64,000 nt of DNA. Source: Prevotellaceae bacterium UBA4332 (GTDB lineage: Bacteria; Bacteroidota; Bacteroidia; Bacteroidales; Bacteroidaceae). Shown piece after piece: positions 1 to 8,294 of the stretch (its first letter is position 1; each line of letters starts with the position of its first letter). A model generated the notes under the pieces. That model had not been told where the DNA came from, did no database searches, and worked only from the letters and a program-made list of their open reading frames with translations. A program made the translations under genes and the position numbers. The stretch spans positions 90,119 through 154,118 of the forward strand of contig DGTQ01000007.1 in NCBI GenBank assembly GCA_002394365.1, given 5' to 3'.

Positions 1-691
1 AGTCAGTACCATCTATGGTGAGCGACTTTATCAGGTCGCCTGCAACGTAGTCCTCTTCGTCGAGCACGCCAGAGATAACCACATTACGGATAGCAATACC
101 CTTAGTAGCATCTATGCTAAGTCCGTAGAGCACAAGGTTAACCTGACTCTGAGCCACCGTATTGGTAACAGTAAAGTTATACTCACCATAGCCTGTGGAT
201 GTGCTTGCATTTATCTTGTTGCGCACAAGGGTAATAGCGTCTGCTGCATCAGAAATGCTCTGCTCTGCATTGCCATCATACTTCAGGCGAGCACTCAGAG
301 ATGGTTTGTCCGAACCTGCCTTCATGCCCTCGAAGGAGATGCCCGTAACCTTCAGCTTATGGCCGGCAGCAATATTGAGCGTAAAAGTTATAGAACTTGT
401 AGCTGTTGCTGTGCTTACCTTTTCTGTTGCCGTGTATTGGGTGAAAGGGCTGGCACTATAGTCTGCTGCTGAGTAGCCTGCTTCAGCCGTAACTGATGTC
501 AATGCCTTCAACGTGAAGTTTGAACCATTAGCATAGCTGGTGGTGAGCAGCGAGGTATATGCTGCATCTCCATCCATGACGGCTGTCTGTGGCGAATTGA
601 AGTCGTTCATTGTCCATTTTACGCTTACCTCCTGAGCCTGCGCGCACAGAGTTGCGACCAATGAAACGAAAGAAATAACTGTTTTCTTCAT
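1..691 (-). CDS. Secreted protein, N-terminal part (C-terminus outside the window)
   Basis: An open frame runs from an ATG at 691 down to the window edge (230 codons seen). It starts with a clear signal peptide (MKKTVISFVSLVATLCAQAQ, cleavage probably after AQA). The mature part is Ser/Thr/Ala-rich and beta-like, with phrases such as FTLNIAAGHKLKVTGISFEG that resemble the accessory carbohydrate-binding or pre-catalytic domain of Prevotella pectate lyases and esterases. No catalytic domain is visible because the gene is cut. It lies just downstream of, and on the same strand as, the rhamnogalacturonan lyase, so a role in pectin breakdown is a context-based guess. Confidence 0.75.
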   Translation of the reverse strand, partial: MKKTVISFVSLVATLCAQAQEVSVKWTMNDFNSPQTAVMDGDAAYTSLLTTSYANGSNFTLKALTSVTAEAGYSAADYSASPFTQYTATEKVSTATATSSITFTLNIAAGHKLKVTGISFEGMKAGSDKPSLSARLKYDGNAEQSISDAADAITLVRNKINASTSTGYGEYNFTVTNTVAQSQVNLVLYGLSIDATKGIAIRNVVISGVLDEEDYVAGDLIKSLTIDGTD

Positions 692-775
692 TATCTTTTT
701 TTTACTTTATGATTTGACCCGCTGCGTTAAGCTTCGCTTTTCACTGCTTACGCTCGGGAGTAACCAAGCAAGCTT

Positions 776-3421
776 TTACTCCACTCGCTGACCCGCAGCG
801 TTATACTCCTTGCCACCCTTTAGGATGACAAACTTACCATTCTTGACAACCTTAACATTAGCATTAGCGTTATTGTTTTCGTTTGCCTTAACACCATTTA
901 TGGCAGTAGTCTTCTCGTAGTAAATGGTAACAATAGCCTGAAGCTGCTTGTTCTTCTTGCCTGCATCTGAGGTGATATTGGAATTATCGAAAGTAAACAC
1001 GATAGCATTCTTTGCGCTCAAATTCGACAAAGTAAGAGTGCTGACATTACTACTACCAGGACCGAAGACATGAGCAGAGGTGAGCTGCTCTGCGCCATCA
1101 ACCGTTACAGATGTAGCCGAGATTGAAGCCTCAGCCAGAGAGTTGTTTGAATAGCCCTCTACCTTAATGCCTGTGATAGAATAGCCTTCATTTACATTGA
1201 AGGTCCAAGTGTTGTCATTATCACCTGTGCGTAACTTAACATAGTTGCCTGAACCTTGGTCAGTCACCATGTTATTGGCTGTGGTATAACTAACGCCTGA
1301 AACTGGCTCACGATCAGTAGAAGCCTTGCCCACTGTCTCCTCGCCCGTTGATGGTACTGGTGGGACAACCTTCTCAGGGGCGTGGTTAGCTGTCTGTGTC
1401 TTATAGGTAGCACGATCTATGTTGAGTGACTCAGCAAGAGAGTAGCTGAGGTGTGGAGGCTGATTGTAGGAAGCGTTCTGCCAGGCTATAGCCATGCGGT
1501 ACTGATGGTCCTCCATGAGGCAAGGAACCTTATAGGCAGTAGGCTCTGGGGTAGAATATATAAGGAGGTCGCAGGTTGCAGCACTCCAGTCTGTCTCATA
1601 GTTTGTCATGATAAGTTCCTCTCGCCAGTCACCAAAGAGGTCTGCCTGCAGGCATGGTGTAGCCTTTGTAGTGTTACAGGTCTGTGGCTTGCCATAGTCA
1701 GCAAACTCCTGGAAGGTAAGTATACTCTTGCTTGACGTATTCCATGAGCGGATTCGTGGAGAGCAACCGTTCGTAGCATCATATCTGCCGTCAAATGTTT
1801 GGTCGAATGGGTCACCAGTCCAATAGATTCGGAAGTTGGTGTCTGCCATCTTAGCATACACCTCATTTCCAGTGGCACAGTCAAAGGTCCGCTGGTCTTT
1901 TTGCGTTACATTTCCCTTCTCATCTATTGCTGTAGGGAAACTTGACCAGAACTCAGACCCTCGATTGGCTGGTATAAAGTCGCATGCCATACCGCGGCCA
2001 TTATCTGCAGCACCCGTAGCAGATACTATTATCTCACCAGTCGTAGCATCATGAACATCATAGCCAAAGTTGCCGTAAGAAGATTTCTCCTCATGAGGCA
2101 TCATAACCTCAAGACCTGGACGGTCTAGCACGAGGTCGGCAAGGTGAATGGCATCACCATGACCAAAGCCAGTAGCACACATCAGCTTGCCATCATGACC
2201 TATGGTAGCAGCACCTATACAGATGTCGTCATAGCCATCACCATTAACATCGCCAACAGAGATGCTGTGCACGCCCTGACCGTAGCTTGACTTGCCCTGA
2301 GAAGTGACAGGATCGGTGGTCTCGTTAGCCAGTTCTGTACCTGCAGCATCTACCAGACTCCACTTATCCTTAGCTGTGCCCTTGTGCAGCCAGCGTGTCT
2401 TGAGGTTTGTACCGTCCCAGTCAACAGCCCAGATATAGCATGCTGTGTAGTAGCCACGCTCCATGATGGCTGTTGGCAGCTTGTCCACGCCGTCGAGGTA
2501 AGCCACAGCTGCATTATAACGCTCTGCACGGTTGTAGTTGCTGTCGCCCCATGCTGAGTTCAGCTGAGTGTCGCCTGTTGGGAAATCTTCCATAGAGCGG
2601 CCTGGTGAGTAGAAGATAGTCTTCATGGCAGCACCTGTCTCACCATTGAACACAGTGAGGAACTCAGCGCCTGCCGTTACCCTACCCTTGGAGTTTACAG
2701 AAACGGTAGTGGGTGCAATAGCCTTAATGGTTGCGTCGCCAGCCTGAGTAACGTAGTTGCCCTTACCGTCCTTGGAGTCAGGAGCAGTCTTGAATATCAC
2801 CTCTGCCTTGCCGTCGCCGTCAAAGTCATATACGAGGAACTGAGTGGTATGATTGCCTGAACGCACACCGTCGCCCACGTCGATGCGCCACTTCTGTGTG
2901 CCGTCCATCTCGTAGCAGTCAATGTATGTAGCACTTGCTATACCATCCTTACCAGAGTCACGCTGGTTGTCTGGGAACCACTTGACGATGAGCTCATAGT
3001 CGCCGTCGCCGTCAACATCACCTACGGAGATATCATCTGGGCGATAGCGACCTGTAAGGTCGCCTGTGATAGACTTGCGGGCTGCAGGACGGGGGATGCT
3101 TATCTTCGTAAACATATTATCCCAAGCCTTGCACTCAGCCTCACCACCCTTGCTGCTCACCACCTTGTAGGTGTCGCCAGCAGAGCCGCTGGCATCGAGG
3201 TAGCTGGTGACATCAGCTATGCCATCCTTGATGAGTGTACCATTACGATAAACCGAGAAGGTGGCATCGCCGTCGGCACTGAGATAACGCCATGAAACGA
3301 GAATGCCCTGTGAAGTCTTGACAGCTACAGGAGCACGGTTCAGTTTCTCCTTAACCTGCACGTCAGCGTGAGCAGACATCACAAACAGTGCCATGAGGCA
3401 CAAAACGAAAAGTTTCTTCAT
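776..3421 (-). CDS. Rhamnogalacturonan endolyase, polysaccharide lyase family 11, secreted
   Basis: 881 aa. Family PL11 (YesW/YesX-like) cleaves the rhamnogalacturonan-I backbone of pectin by beta-elimination. Seen here: a signal peptide (residues 1-19, ending SAHA), an Fn3-like N-terminal domain (about 20-110) and a long beta-propeller region with repeated Ca-binding loops (GDVDGDGDYEL, YDFDGDGKAEV, GDVNGDGYDD). A C-terminal beta-sandwich (about 690-830) follows, then a short tail (KNGKFVILKGG, YNAAGQRV) typical of exported Prevotella enzymes. A -7 box lies at 3466-3473, about 45 nt upstream of the ATG. It probably shares a pectin-degradation role with the truncated secreted protein downstream and the PL9 lyase at 59538. 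Confidence 0.93.
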   Translation of the reverse strand: MKKLFVLCLMALFVMSAHADVQVKEKLNRAPVAVKTSQGILVSWRYLSADGDATFSVYRNGTLIKDGIADVTSYLDASGSAGDTYKVVSSKGGEAECKAWDNMFTKISIPRPAARKSITGDLTGRYRPDDISVGDVDGDGDYELIVKWFPDNQRDSGKDGIASATYIDCYEMDGTQKWRIDVGDGVRSGNHTTQFLVYDFDGDGKAEVIFKTAPDSKDGKGNYVTQAGDATIKAIAPTTVSVNSKGRVTAGAEFLTVFNGETGAAMKTIFYSPGRSMEDFPTGDTQLNSAWGDSNYNRAERYNAAVAYLDGVDKLPTAIMERGYYTACYIWAVDWDGTNLKTRWLHKGTAKDKWSLVDAAGTELANETTDPVTSQGKSSYGQGVHSISVGDVNGDGYDDICIGAATIGHDGKLMCATGFGHGDAIHLADLVLDRPGLEVMMPHEEKSSYGNFGYDVHDATTGEIIVSATGAADNGRGMACDFIPANRGSEFWSSFPTAIDEKGNVTQKDQRTFDCATGNEVYAKMADTNFRIYWTGDPFDQTFDGRYDATNGCSPRIRSWNTSSKSILTFQEFADYGKPQTCNTTKATPCLQADLFGDWREELIMTNYETDWSAATCDLLIYSTPEPTAYKVPCLMEDHQYRMAIAWQNASYNQPPHLSYSLAESLNIDRATYKTQTANHAPEKVVPPVPSTGEETVGKASTDREPVSGVSYTTANNMVTDQGSGNYVKLRTGDNDNTWTFNVNEGYSITGIKVEGYSNNSLAEASISATSVTVDGAEQLTSAHVFGPGSSNVSTLTLSNLSAKNAIVFTFDNSNITSDAGKKNKQLQAIVTIYYEKTTAINGVKANENNNANANVKVVKNGKFVILKGGKEYNAAGQRVE

Positions 3422-3465
3422 TTTTTCTATAATATTTTTGTTTTAATAATTAGGTTTCAACCTTG

Positions 3466-3473
3466 CAAAGGTA
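3466..3473 (-). promoter_or_regulatory. -7 promoter box for the PL11 lyase gene
   Basis: Reading the minus strand gives TACCTTTG followed by CAAGG, a match to the Bacteroidota sigma-ABfr -7 consensus TAnnTTTG. It sits about 45 nt upstream of the ATG at 3421. Confidence 0.7.
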
Positions 3474-3482
3474 CAAAAAAAA

Positions 3483-3551
3483 TGAGGAATGAGGAATGAA
3501 GAATGAAGAATTTTGAAAAAATATGAACCATGAACTGTGAACTATGAACTA
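3483..3551 (+). repeat. Heptamer tandem array in the lyase/pdxK spacer
   Basis: A 7-bp tandem array: gaggaat x2, gaagaat x2, then atgaacc, atgaact, gtgaact, atgaact. It is one of many 7-bp-period tracts in this window, and the same family occurs inside coding genes (4696, 5425, 54596 and others). Confidence 0.85.
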
Positions 3552-3558
3552 TTTTTAC

Positions 3559-3566
3559 TACCTTTG
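3559..3566 (+). promoter_or_regulatory. -7 promoter box for the pdxK-like operon
   Basis: TACCTTTG ends 21 nt before the ATG at 3588. It decides the start codon, because the more upstream in-frame ATG at 3537 would lie outside the transcript. Confidence 0.7.
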
Positions 3567-3587
3567 CCATATTATTTCCCCCTGCGT

Positions 3588-4406
3588 ATGAAAAAAAGCA
3601 AGATACTCATCGTTAGTGATATGTGCGGATATGGCAAAGTGGCAGCAGCTGCCCAGATGCCGATATTCTCATACATGGGTCATGACGTGTTCACTCTGCC
3701 CACCATGCTCATCAGCAACACCTTCCCCTACGGAAAATACGCAATTCTCGAGAGCACAGACTATATAGTAGAGGCTCTGGAGAAGTGGAACGAACTGGGT
3801 TTTCGCTTCGATGCCATAACGACAGGGTTCATGGCGAGCGAGCGTCAGGCACAGATGGTGGCACAATATTGCAGGGAGCAGGCAGCACTCGGCACTGCAA
3901 TATACGTTGACCCCGTAATGGGCGACTATGGCAGGCTCTATGGTGGAGCCAACGAGGGCACCATCCGCTGCATGAGAGAGATGCTGAGCGTGGCGCACCT
4001 CTGCTTTCCTAACTATACCGAGGCATGCCTCCTTACCAACGTGCCATACAAGGCTGAGGGCATAACCACCAGCGAAGCAAAGGAACTTATAAATAAGGTG
4101 CGCAGGATAGGCTCTATGTCTGTCATCATAACCAGCTGTATCGTCGAGGGACAACACTCCGTAATGGGCTACAACCACTTCAGTGGCAAATACTTCTTCC
4201 TGCCCTACGACGAGATACCAGTGCAGTTTCCTGGCACAGGCGACATATTCTCGAGCATCATAGTGGGCAAACTACAGGACGGCGAAAAGCTCGAACTCAC
4301 CACCCGTTATGCTATGGACATAATACACAGCTGGATAGACAAGAACAAGAACAACCAGGACATCAATCGTGGCATACCTATCGAAAGGCATCTTAATGAA
4401 CTATAA
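3588..4406 (+). CDS. Pyridoxal kinase (PdxK/PdxY-like, ribokinase fold)
   Basis: 272 aa. Phosphorylates pyridoxal, pyridoxine or pyridoxamine in the B6 salvage pathway, in the cytoplasm. Supporting sequence: the N-terminal strand and Gly region (KILIVSDMCGYGKVAA), the substrate loop IYVDPVMGDYG, and the C-terminal anion-hole/catalytic motif PGTGDIFSSI, where the Asp of GTGD is the expected base. Length fits the family. I chose ATG 3588 because a -7 box lies at 3559-3566. The stop overlaps the next gene's ATG (4396) by 11 nt, so the two are translationally coupled. Confidence 0.9.
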   Translation: MKKSKILIVSDMCGYGKVAAAAQMPIFSYMGHDVFTLPTMLISNTFPYGKYAILESTDYIVEALEKWNELGFRFDAITTGFMASERQAQMVAQYCREQAALGTAIYVDPVMGDYGRLYGGANEGTIRCMREMLSVAHLCFPNYTEACLLTNVPYKAEGITTSEAKELINKVRRIGSMSVIITSCIVEGQHSVMGYNHFSGKYFFLPYDEIPVQFPGTGDIFSSIIVGKLQDGEKLELTTRYAMDIIHSWIDKNKNNQDINRGIPIERHLNEL

Positions 4407-6105
4407 CCTCCATCAATCCCTCACAGAGAGTGACTTCCAATCTATCAGAGATTTAATCATTAAGGACATTGAGGCTCATGCCGAATGGCGTGAGGAGGTG
4501 AGTCGTGGCAAGATGTTCGGGTTCATGATAGTAGAACCCACCTCATCCCTCCCAAAGGGAGGGGGGAAGTCTCTCATTTTGGATTTCTGCCCCTCGGGAG
4601 ACGAGGGGACTGGAGGGGAGTATAGAGAGGATATTCTTCAATCTTTGAACGACGACAATCTTCCGCTCCAACTTGTTGGCTTGCCAGAGCAAGAATCTTC
4701 AATCTTCAATCTTCAATATATCAAGGCCTACTCAGGACAGATACTGGGGCGAAGCGACTGGGAGGGTTATGTGCCTGCCATATTCGACTATCTGCAACCA
4801 GACGGATATTTCAAGACCCACGAGGCTGAGATAACAGCTCTGAACCACAGGATAAAGGAGGCAGAGGCTCTTCTGCCCAAGGGCAAGCGCACCAAGGAGG
4901 TGGAGGCGATGAAGCAGGAGCGCAAGGAGCGCTCGCAGGCTTTGCAACGCTGGCTATTCTCGCAGTTTGTCATCACGCCTCCCCCTACCCCGCAGGAAGA
5001 TAACAATACGGATGGCGAGGCTTCTGTGCTTAAAGTCTTTACCGACTATGCCCAACGAACAGGCTCCAGACAGACTGTGCCACCTGGCGGAACTGGCGAA
5101 TGTTGCGCGCCCAAACTGCTTAATTATGCCAACCAGCATGGTTTGAAAGTCAAAGCGATAGCCGAGTTTTGGTATGGCGACTCGCCCAAGGGCATCATAC
5201 GGCATCACGGACAGTTCTATGAACCCTGTCAGGCTAAGTGTATACCTATACTTTGGTATATGATGCCCAAGGACTGCAAGGTATATCCCTTTATGCGCAA
5301 CACCCCAGAAGGCGAGATAAGAATACTGTGGCAGGACCAGTGGTTTGTGGCAATCGACAAGCCAGCAGGGCTGCTCTCCGTACCAGGCAAGCGCAATCTG
5401 CCTAATGCGCAGGAGAGGCTTAAAAGTTCACAGTTCACAATTCACAGTTCACAGTTAAGAGGTAGCAATCCAAAATTTCAATCTTCAATCTTCAATCTTA
5501 GCTTCGCTGACCCTCTTGATACCTCCCAACAGTCTGAGCCTCTCCGCAGGAGCAACATCGGCTCAACTATTAAAGGTCGGTCTCAGCGAGCGTTCAATTC
5601 TCAATTCTTAAAAGCCGTCCATCGCCTCGACATGGACACCTCAGGCATACTGCTCTTTGCCAAGACGGAAGAGGCATTTGTCAAGATGCAAGGTCTGTTT
5701 GCCTTGCACGACGAAGTGAGTAAAGAATACGTAGCAATACTGTCTTCAAACACTACTCATAATTTTCAATCTTCAATTTTCAATCTTCAATCTATCAACC
5801 TCCCTCTCTCCCCAGACTTTGAGAACCGTCCCATGCAAAAGGTGGACTATGAAGAGGGCAAGGAGGCTGTCACACGTTATGAATTCATAGATCAGGACAG
5901 AGTAAGGCTTTTCCCACTCACAGGCAGAACCCACCAGCTTCGCATACATTGCGCCCACCCCGATGGTCTCAATCGCCCCATTCTTGGCGACCCTCTCTAT
6001 GGAAACACCCCTGCCGACCGCATGTATCTGCACGCCACCCGTCTCTCCTTCACCCACCCATTCACGGGAGGAAGAATAGAAATAACAAGCCCGACACCAT
6101 TCTGA
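4396..6105 (+). CDS. RluA-family pseudouridine synthase carrying several repeat-derived insertions
   Basis: 569 aa. Isomerises uridine to pseudouridine in RNA (probably rRNA). The large N-terminal helical domain (1-310) is usual for the Bacteroidota members. Catalytic domain: DKPAGLLSVPG (motif I, about 331-341), HRLDMDTSGILLF (motif II, about 409-421, catalytic Asp in RLD) and LTGRTHQLRIH (motif III). At least four stretches look foreign: 4545-4625 (GC palindrome), 4665-4718 (31-bp module plus heptamers), 5425-5610 (heptamers plus mixed modules, between motifs I and II) and 5758-5800 (heptamers). All keep the frame and match spacer repeats elsewhere in the window. Function is probably retained because the motifs are intact and the inserts fall between them. 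ATG 4396 is preferred over the GTG at 4369. Confidence 0.88.
   Translation: MNYNLHQSLTESDFQSIRDLIIKDIEAHAEWREEVSRGKMFGFMIVEPTSSLPKGGGKSLILDFCPSGDEGTGGEYREDILQSLNDDNLPLQLVGLPEQESSIFNLQYIKAYSGQILGRSDWEGYVPAIFDYLQPDGYFKTHEAEITALNHRIKEAEALLPKGKRTKEVEAMKQERKERSQALQRWLFSQFVITPPPTPQEDNNTDGEASVLKVFTDYAQRTGSRQTVPPGGTGECCAPKLLNYANQHGLKVKAIAEFWYGDSPKGIIRHHGQFYEPCQAKCIPILWYMMPKDCKVYPFMRNTPEGEIRILWQDQWFVAIDKPAGLLSVPGKRNLPNAQERLKSSQFTIHSSQLRGSNPKFQSSIFNLSFADPLDTSQQSEPLRRSNIGSTIKGRSQRAFNSQFLKAVHRLDMDTSGILLFAKTEEAFVKMQGLFALHDEVSKEYVAILSSNTTHNFQSSIFNLQSINLPLSPDFENRPMQKVDYEEGKEAVTRYEFIDQDRVRLFPLTGRTHQLRIHCAHPDGLNRPILGDPLYGNTPADRMYLHATRLSFTHPFTGGRIEITSPTPF
4665..4695 (+). repeat. 31-bp mosaic module, copy 1 (inside the RluA-like gene)
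   Basis: A 31-nt sequence (starts gctccaacttg, ends cagagcaagaa) identical to the reverse complements of 42798-42828 and 54441-54471. Each copy lies inside a different gene family and in the same orientation relative to coding. All six frames are free of stop codons. Heptamers (cttcaat) follow directly to about 4718. Confidence 0.9.
5425..5610 (+). repeat. Composite mosaic repeat inserted in the RluA-like gene
   Basis: Order: heptamers agttcac/aattcac (5425-5455), heptamers cttcaat (about 5477-5505), a gcttcgct-containing module (5508-5580), then ttcaattctcaattc heptamers (5590-5608). The translated peptide contains the heptads SSQFTIH and SSIFNLQ. Reading frame is kept throughout. Confidence 0.8.
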
Positions 6106-6107
6106 TA

Positions 6108-6461
6108 ATGAAACATTACCCTCTTTCCATCATAACAAGCGTGCTGATATGGATATTATGCCTGATACCCATACCAGAGACACAGCTAAACGAAATATCA
6201 TTCATAGACAAGTGGACACACTTCCTGATGTATGGTGTGTTCTGTTTCGTGCTGTTGTTGGAGAACAGCCGCAATGCCAAGCCGGCAAACTTTATCGTCA
6301 TCCTGACCCTGCCAATAATGCAAGGCATATTGGTGGAGTTGGCGCAGGCATACCTCACAACCTGCCGTTCTGGCGATTGGTTTGATGCCCTGTGTAACAC
6401 CCTTGGCGTCTTAGTAGGACTGATTGTCTATTCTATATGGAACAGAAATCTCCCCCTCTAA
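6108..6461 (+). CDS. VanZ-like family membrane protein
   Basis: 117 aa with four predicted membrane segments (SIITSVLIWILCLIPIP, THFLMYGVFCFVLLL, FIVILTLPIMQGILVELAQ, LCNTLGVLVGLIVYSIW). The DKWTHFLMYGVF and GDWFDALCNTLGVLVG patterns are typical of VanZ-like domains, whose general biochemical role is not established. It starts 2 nt after the preceding stop (tgataATG), so it is the last gene of the pdxK-like operon. Confidence 0.8.
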   Translation: MKHYPLSIITSVLIWILCLIPIPETQLNEISFIDKWTHFLMYGVFCFVLLLENSRNAKPANFIVILTLPIMQGILVELAQAYLTTCRSGDWFDALCNTLGVLVGLIVYSIWNRNLPL

Positions 6462-6467
6462 CTCCTT

Positions 6468-6768
6468 CTAACTCCTTCTCAATAATGCTACGTAAGTCAG
6501 CAGCGCCACGTTCATAAGCAACGCATAGATTATGGCAGGTATTGCCATTCTTCCATCGTTGAAAACAAACGGATTGGAGGCTATCGCTATGGCTTGCGCA
6601 GCATTCTGCATGCCCACTTCTATGACTATGGTGCGGCGTTCCTGCTCCCTGAGCCTTGTGACCGTAGCCATTAGCCACGCTGTGGCGAGCGATGCCATAA
6701 GCATAAGTGTTATGGATATGCCCAAAAAGTCGAGCGAAAAGCCAAAATTATTTGAGCTTTTTCGAGAC
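6468..6768 (-). pseudogene. C-terminal remnant of a bile acid:sodium symporter (BASS) family transporter
   Basis: About 100 codons reading minus, ending at a stop at 6468. The peptide has two to three membrane helices and the family signature ERRTIVIEVGMQNAAQAIAI, followed by MAIPAIIYALLMNVALL. BASS proteins are normally about 300 aa, so roughly the first two thirds are missing. The intact reading stops at about 6768, exactly where homology between the two palindromic elements begins (6769). This suggests the element's arrival or a linked deletion broke the gene. No ATG or promoter is available, so it is probably not expressed as a transporter. Confidence 0.75.
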
Positions 6769-7453
6769 GTAGTAACTTCCTTAACGCGGAAAATGTTTTA
6801 TTAACTTTTTTCGTGCCATCTGCGGTTATTGTGCTTTCATCTTTGCCATACGCTTTTGTTTTAGTTTAGTTATTTTGCCCCTTTTGTCTCAAAAGTCTCA
6901 AAAGTCTCAAAAGTCACATTTGATTTTTCGGAGGTTGGTGCAAAGGTAATAGGTCTTAACAAAAAAAAAACTTTTAACGAAAAACCCATATTTTTGTACT
7001 TTGTTTAGTTTTGTTGAATGGGGCAACAAGAAACTTTTCTTTGGAATATAAAGATATTTATATATAAATATATTTATATTCTTTCTTTTAAAAATATAGA
7101 AATAAAGGGAAGCAAAAAAAACGCTCGATTGAGACTTTTGAGACTTTTGAGACTTTTGAGACTTTTGAGACCATGCCAAATGTTAAATTTGCTCGGAGCA
7201 ACATTGGATTTTTCCGCAAAAAATCAGCAAAAGTAAAATTTCTTTATATTCTTAACACGTTGATTTGTAGTGTGTTAAGACTAAGCAAGTGTTAACGTAT
7301 GCAGAGGTACTGCTTCCACGTTCAGAGCCAGTATTTTCGGGGGATAGAAGCAATGGAAGGGCAGGCAGAACCAGTGCTTCTGCAAACGGCTCTCCCAAGT
7401 GTTAAAAACGGGCAGACTATTGCATGTCTTAAGTTAAAGCAGTAATTTTGCAA
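6769..7453. repeat. ~0.7-kb palindromic repeat element, copy A
   Basis: Aligns along its length with 53019-53727 except for about 100 nt present only in copy B. Parts: left 9-bp array (gtctcaaaa x3 plus ends, 6882-6917); minus-strand -7 box at 6941-6948; AT palindrome 7043-7082 (18 of 20 positions paired); right 9-bp array (gagactttt x4, 7131-7171) complementary to the left one; plus-strand -7 box 7184-7191; hairpin CTTAACAC/GTGTTAAG (7251-7258/7272-7279); and a terminal plus-strand promoter TTGC-N19-TAATTTTG (7420-7450). No transposase. The Leu/Arg-repeat reading frames over the arrays are by-products of the 9-bp period. Confidence 0.85.
7420..7450 (+). promoter_or_regulatory. Conserved outward promoter at the right end of element A
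   Basis: TTGC (7420-7423), 19 nt, TAATTTTG (7443-7450). Copy B has the same layout (TTGC 53694-53697, 19 nt, TAACTTTG 53717-53724). It points rightwards into the mosaic repeats. Confidence 0.6.
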
Positions 7454-7479
7454 CAGGGAAATGTAAGGAACTCCGAGCT

Positions 7480-7650
7480 TATCAATAGTCTTTACACCCC
7501 TCTCGGTCTCCCCGTTTTCGGGGAGCAGAAACGCCTGTAATCGGACGCACCACAGGTGCTACGCTTGCAGGGCAAGTTCCGCTATGCGTCTGAGCAACTA
7601 CTGGAGCGCAAGAGCACCTACTGGAGCGCAAGAACTTGACTCTTAAAGAG
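7480..7650. repeat. Mosaic repeat cluster between element A and the broken small gene
   Basis: Contains the module 'tcaatagtctttacacccc...ggtct' with the palindrome ccccgttttcgggg (compare 63321-63438 and 63869-63990). A tcggacgcacc/ggtgctacgcttgc stretch (compare 63918-63950) and two copies of ctactggagcgcaag (compare 54583) follow. No gene is seen. Confidence 0.75.
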
Positions 7651-7746
7651 AGGCATTGTTACGACTTATTTTTAGAAGTACAAAAGATACCGCTCGTAAT
7701 TTCATACACTAATTCCACCATTTCATACAAGATAGTGGGATTTTCT

Positions 7747-7777
7747 TTTGTACCTGGCAAATGGCTTCGTAACTTTG
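7747..7777 (+). promoter_or_regulatory. Promoter of the broken small exported-protein gene
   Basis: TTTG (7747-7750), 19 nt, TAACTTTG (7770-7777), followed about 40 nt later by ATG 7819. Near-ideal Bacteroidota spacing. Confidence 0.7.
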
Positions 7778-7818
7778 CCTACGGAAATAGAACAGTAACC
7801 AATTAAAATTACAGAACT

Positions 7819-8236
7819 ATGAAGAAGTTTAGCTTTCGCAATGATGCTTGCGTCAATTAGTGCCAATGCACAGTTTACAATTTATCAACCTGCTGATGTT
7901 CCGCATGAGTCTTACACTCCAAGTGATGGATATGGTGTTCCTTTTACCATATATGAGCCGATTGATATGGAAGGAGGCTACAGACAATCTGCCAAGCCAC
8001 GTATGCAACAAGTGACCTTGACGGGGTATTACAAAAATTCATATGGATGACACAGCACTCCGATAAGAGTAGGGGTGAAGGGCGAAAGAATGATACTGCT
8101 GAGCGCAAAGGTGAGTGGCTGTTGGATGAACCGCGTCTCAAATGCTGGCGAAGTAGGTGGTTTCGACTCAGATGAAGTTTGTGATAATTTTACCTATAAA
8201 GCTTACAGCCCTATGATTGGCACAGTGTATTTCTAA
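7819..8236 (+). pseudogene. Frameshifted small exported protein
   Basis: ATG 7819 opens MKKF and then meets a stop after 13 codons. Shifting one base after codon 4 restores a normal signal peptide (AFAMMLASISANAQ) and a frame through 8050, where an in-frame TGA interrupts it. The same frame then continues with protein-like sequence (RVGVKGERMILLSAKVSGCWM, then DNFTYKAYSPMIGTVYF) to TAA 8234-8236. That is one frameshift and one nonsense codon in a gene of about 138 codons with an intact promoter. I do not recognise the family. Confidence 0.65.
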
Positions 8237-8257
8237 ATCAAAAAAAATAAGATTTTC

Positions 8258-8288
8258 TTTGTCATATAAAAAATAATTTTTACTTTTG
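8258..8288 (+). promoter_or_regulatory. Promoter of structured-RNA candidate 1
   Basis: TTTG (8258-8261), 19 nt, TACTTTTG (8281-8288), followed by CAC. No start codon with a good reading frame follows for 260 nt, which fits a non-coding transcript. Confidence 0.65.
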
Positions 8289-8294
8289 CACTGT

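Noticed and set aside
6882..7171. CRISPR-like arrays at the palindromic elements
   Set aside because: The 9-bp units are contiguous without spacers and form inverted arms; no cas genes are present.
7018..7236. Protein with repeated Leu-Leu-Arg over element A (and Val-Thr-Lys-like frames over element B)
   Set aside because: The repeats follow from a 9-bp DNA period, the flanks are AT-rich without gene-like composition, and copies A and B do not keep the peptide.
8048..8050. In-frame TGA read as selenocysteine in the small exported protein
   Set aside because: There is also a frameshift in the signal peptide and no selenocysteine machinery in view; a pseudogene explains both.
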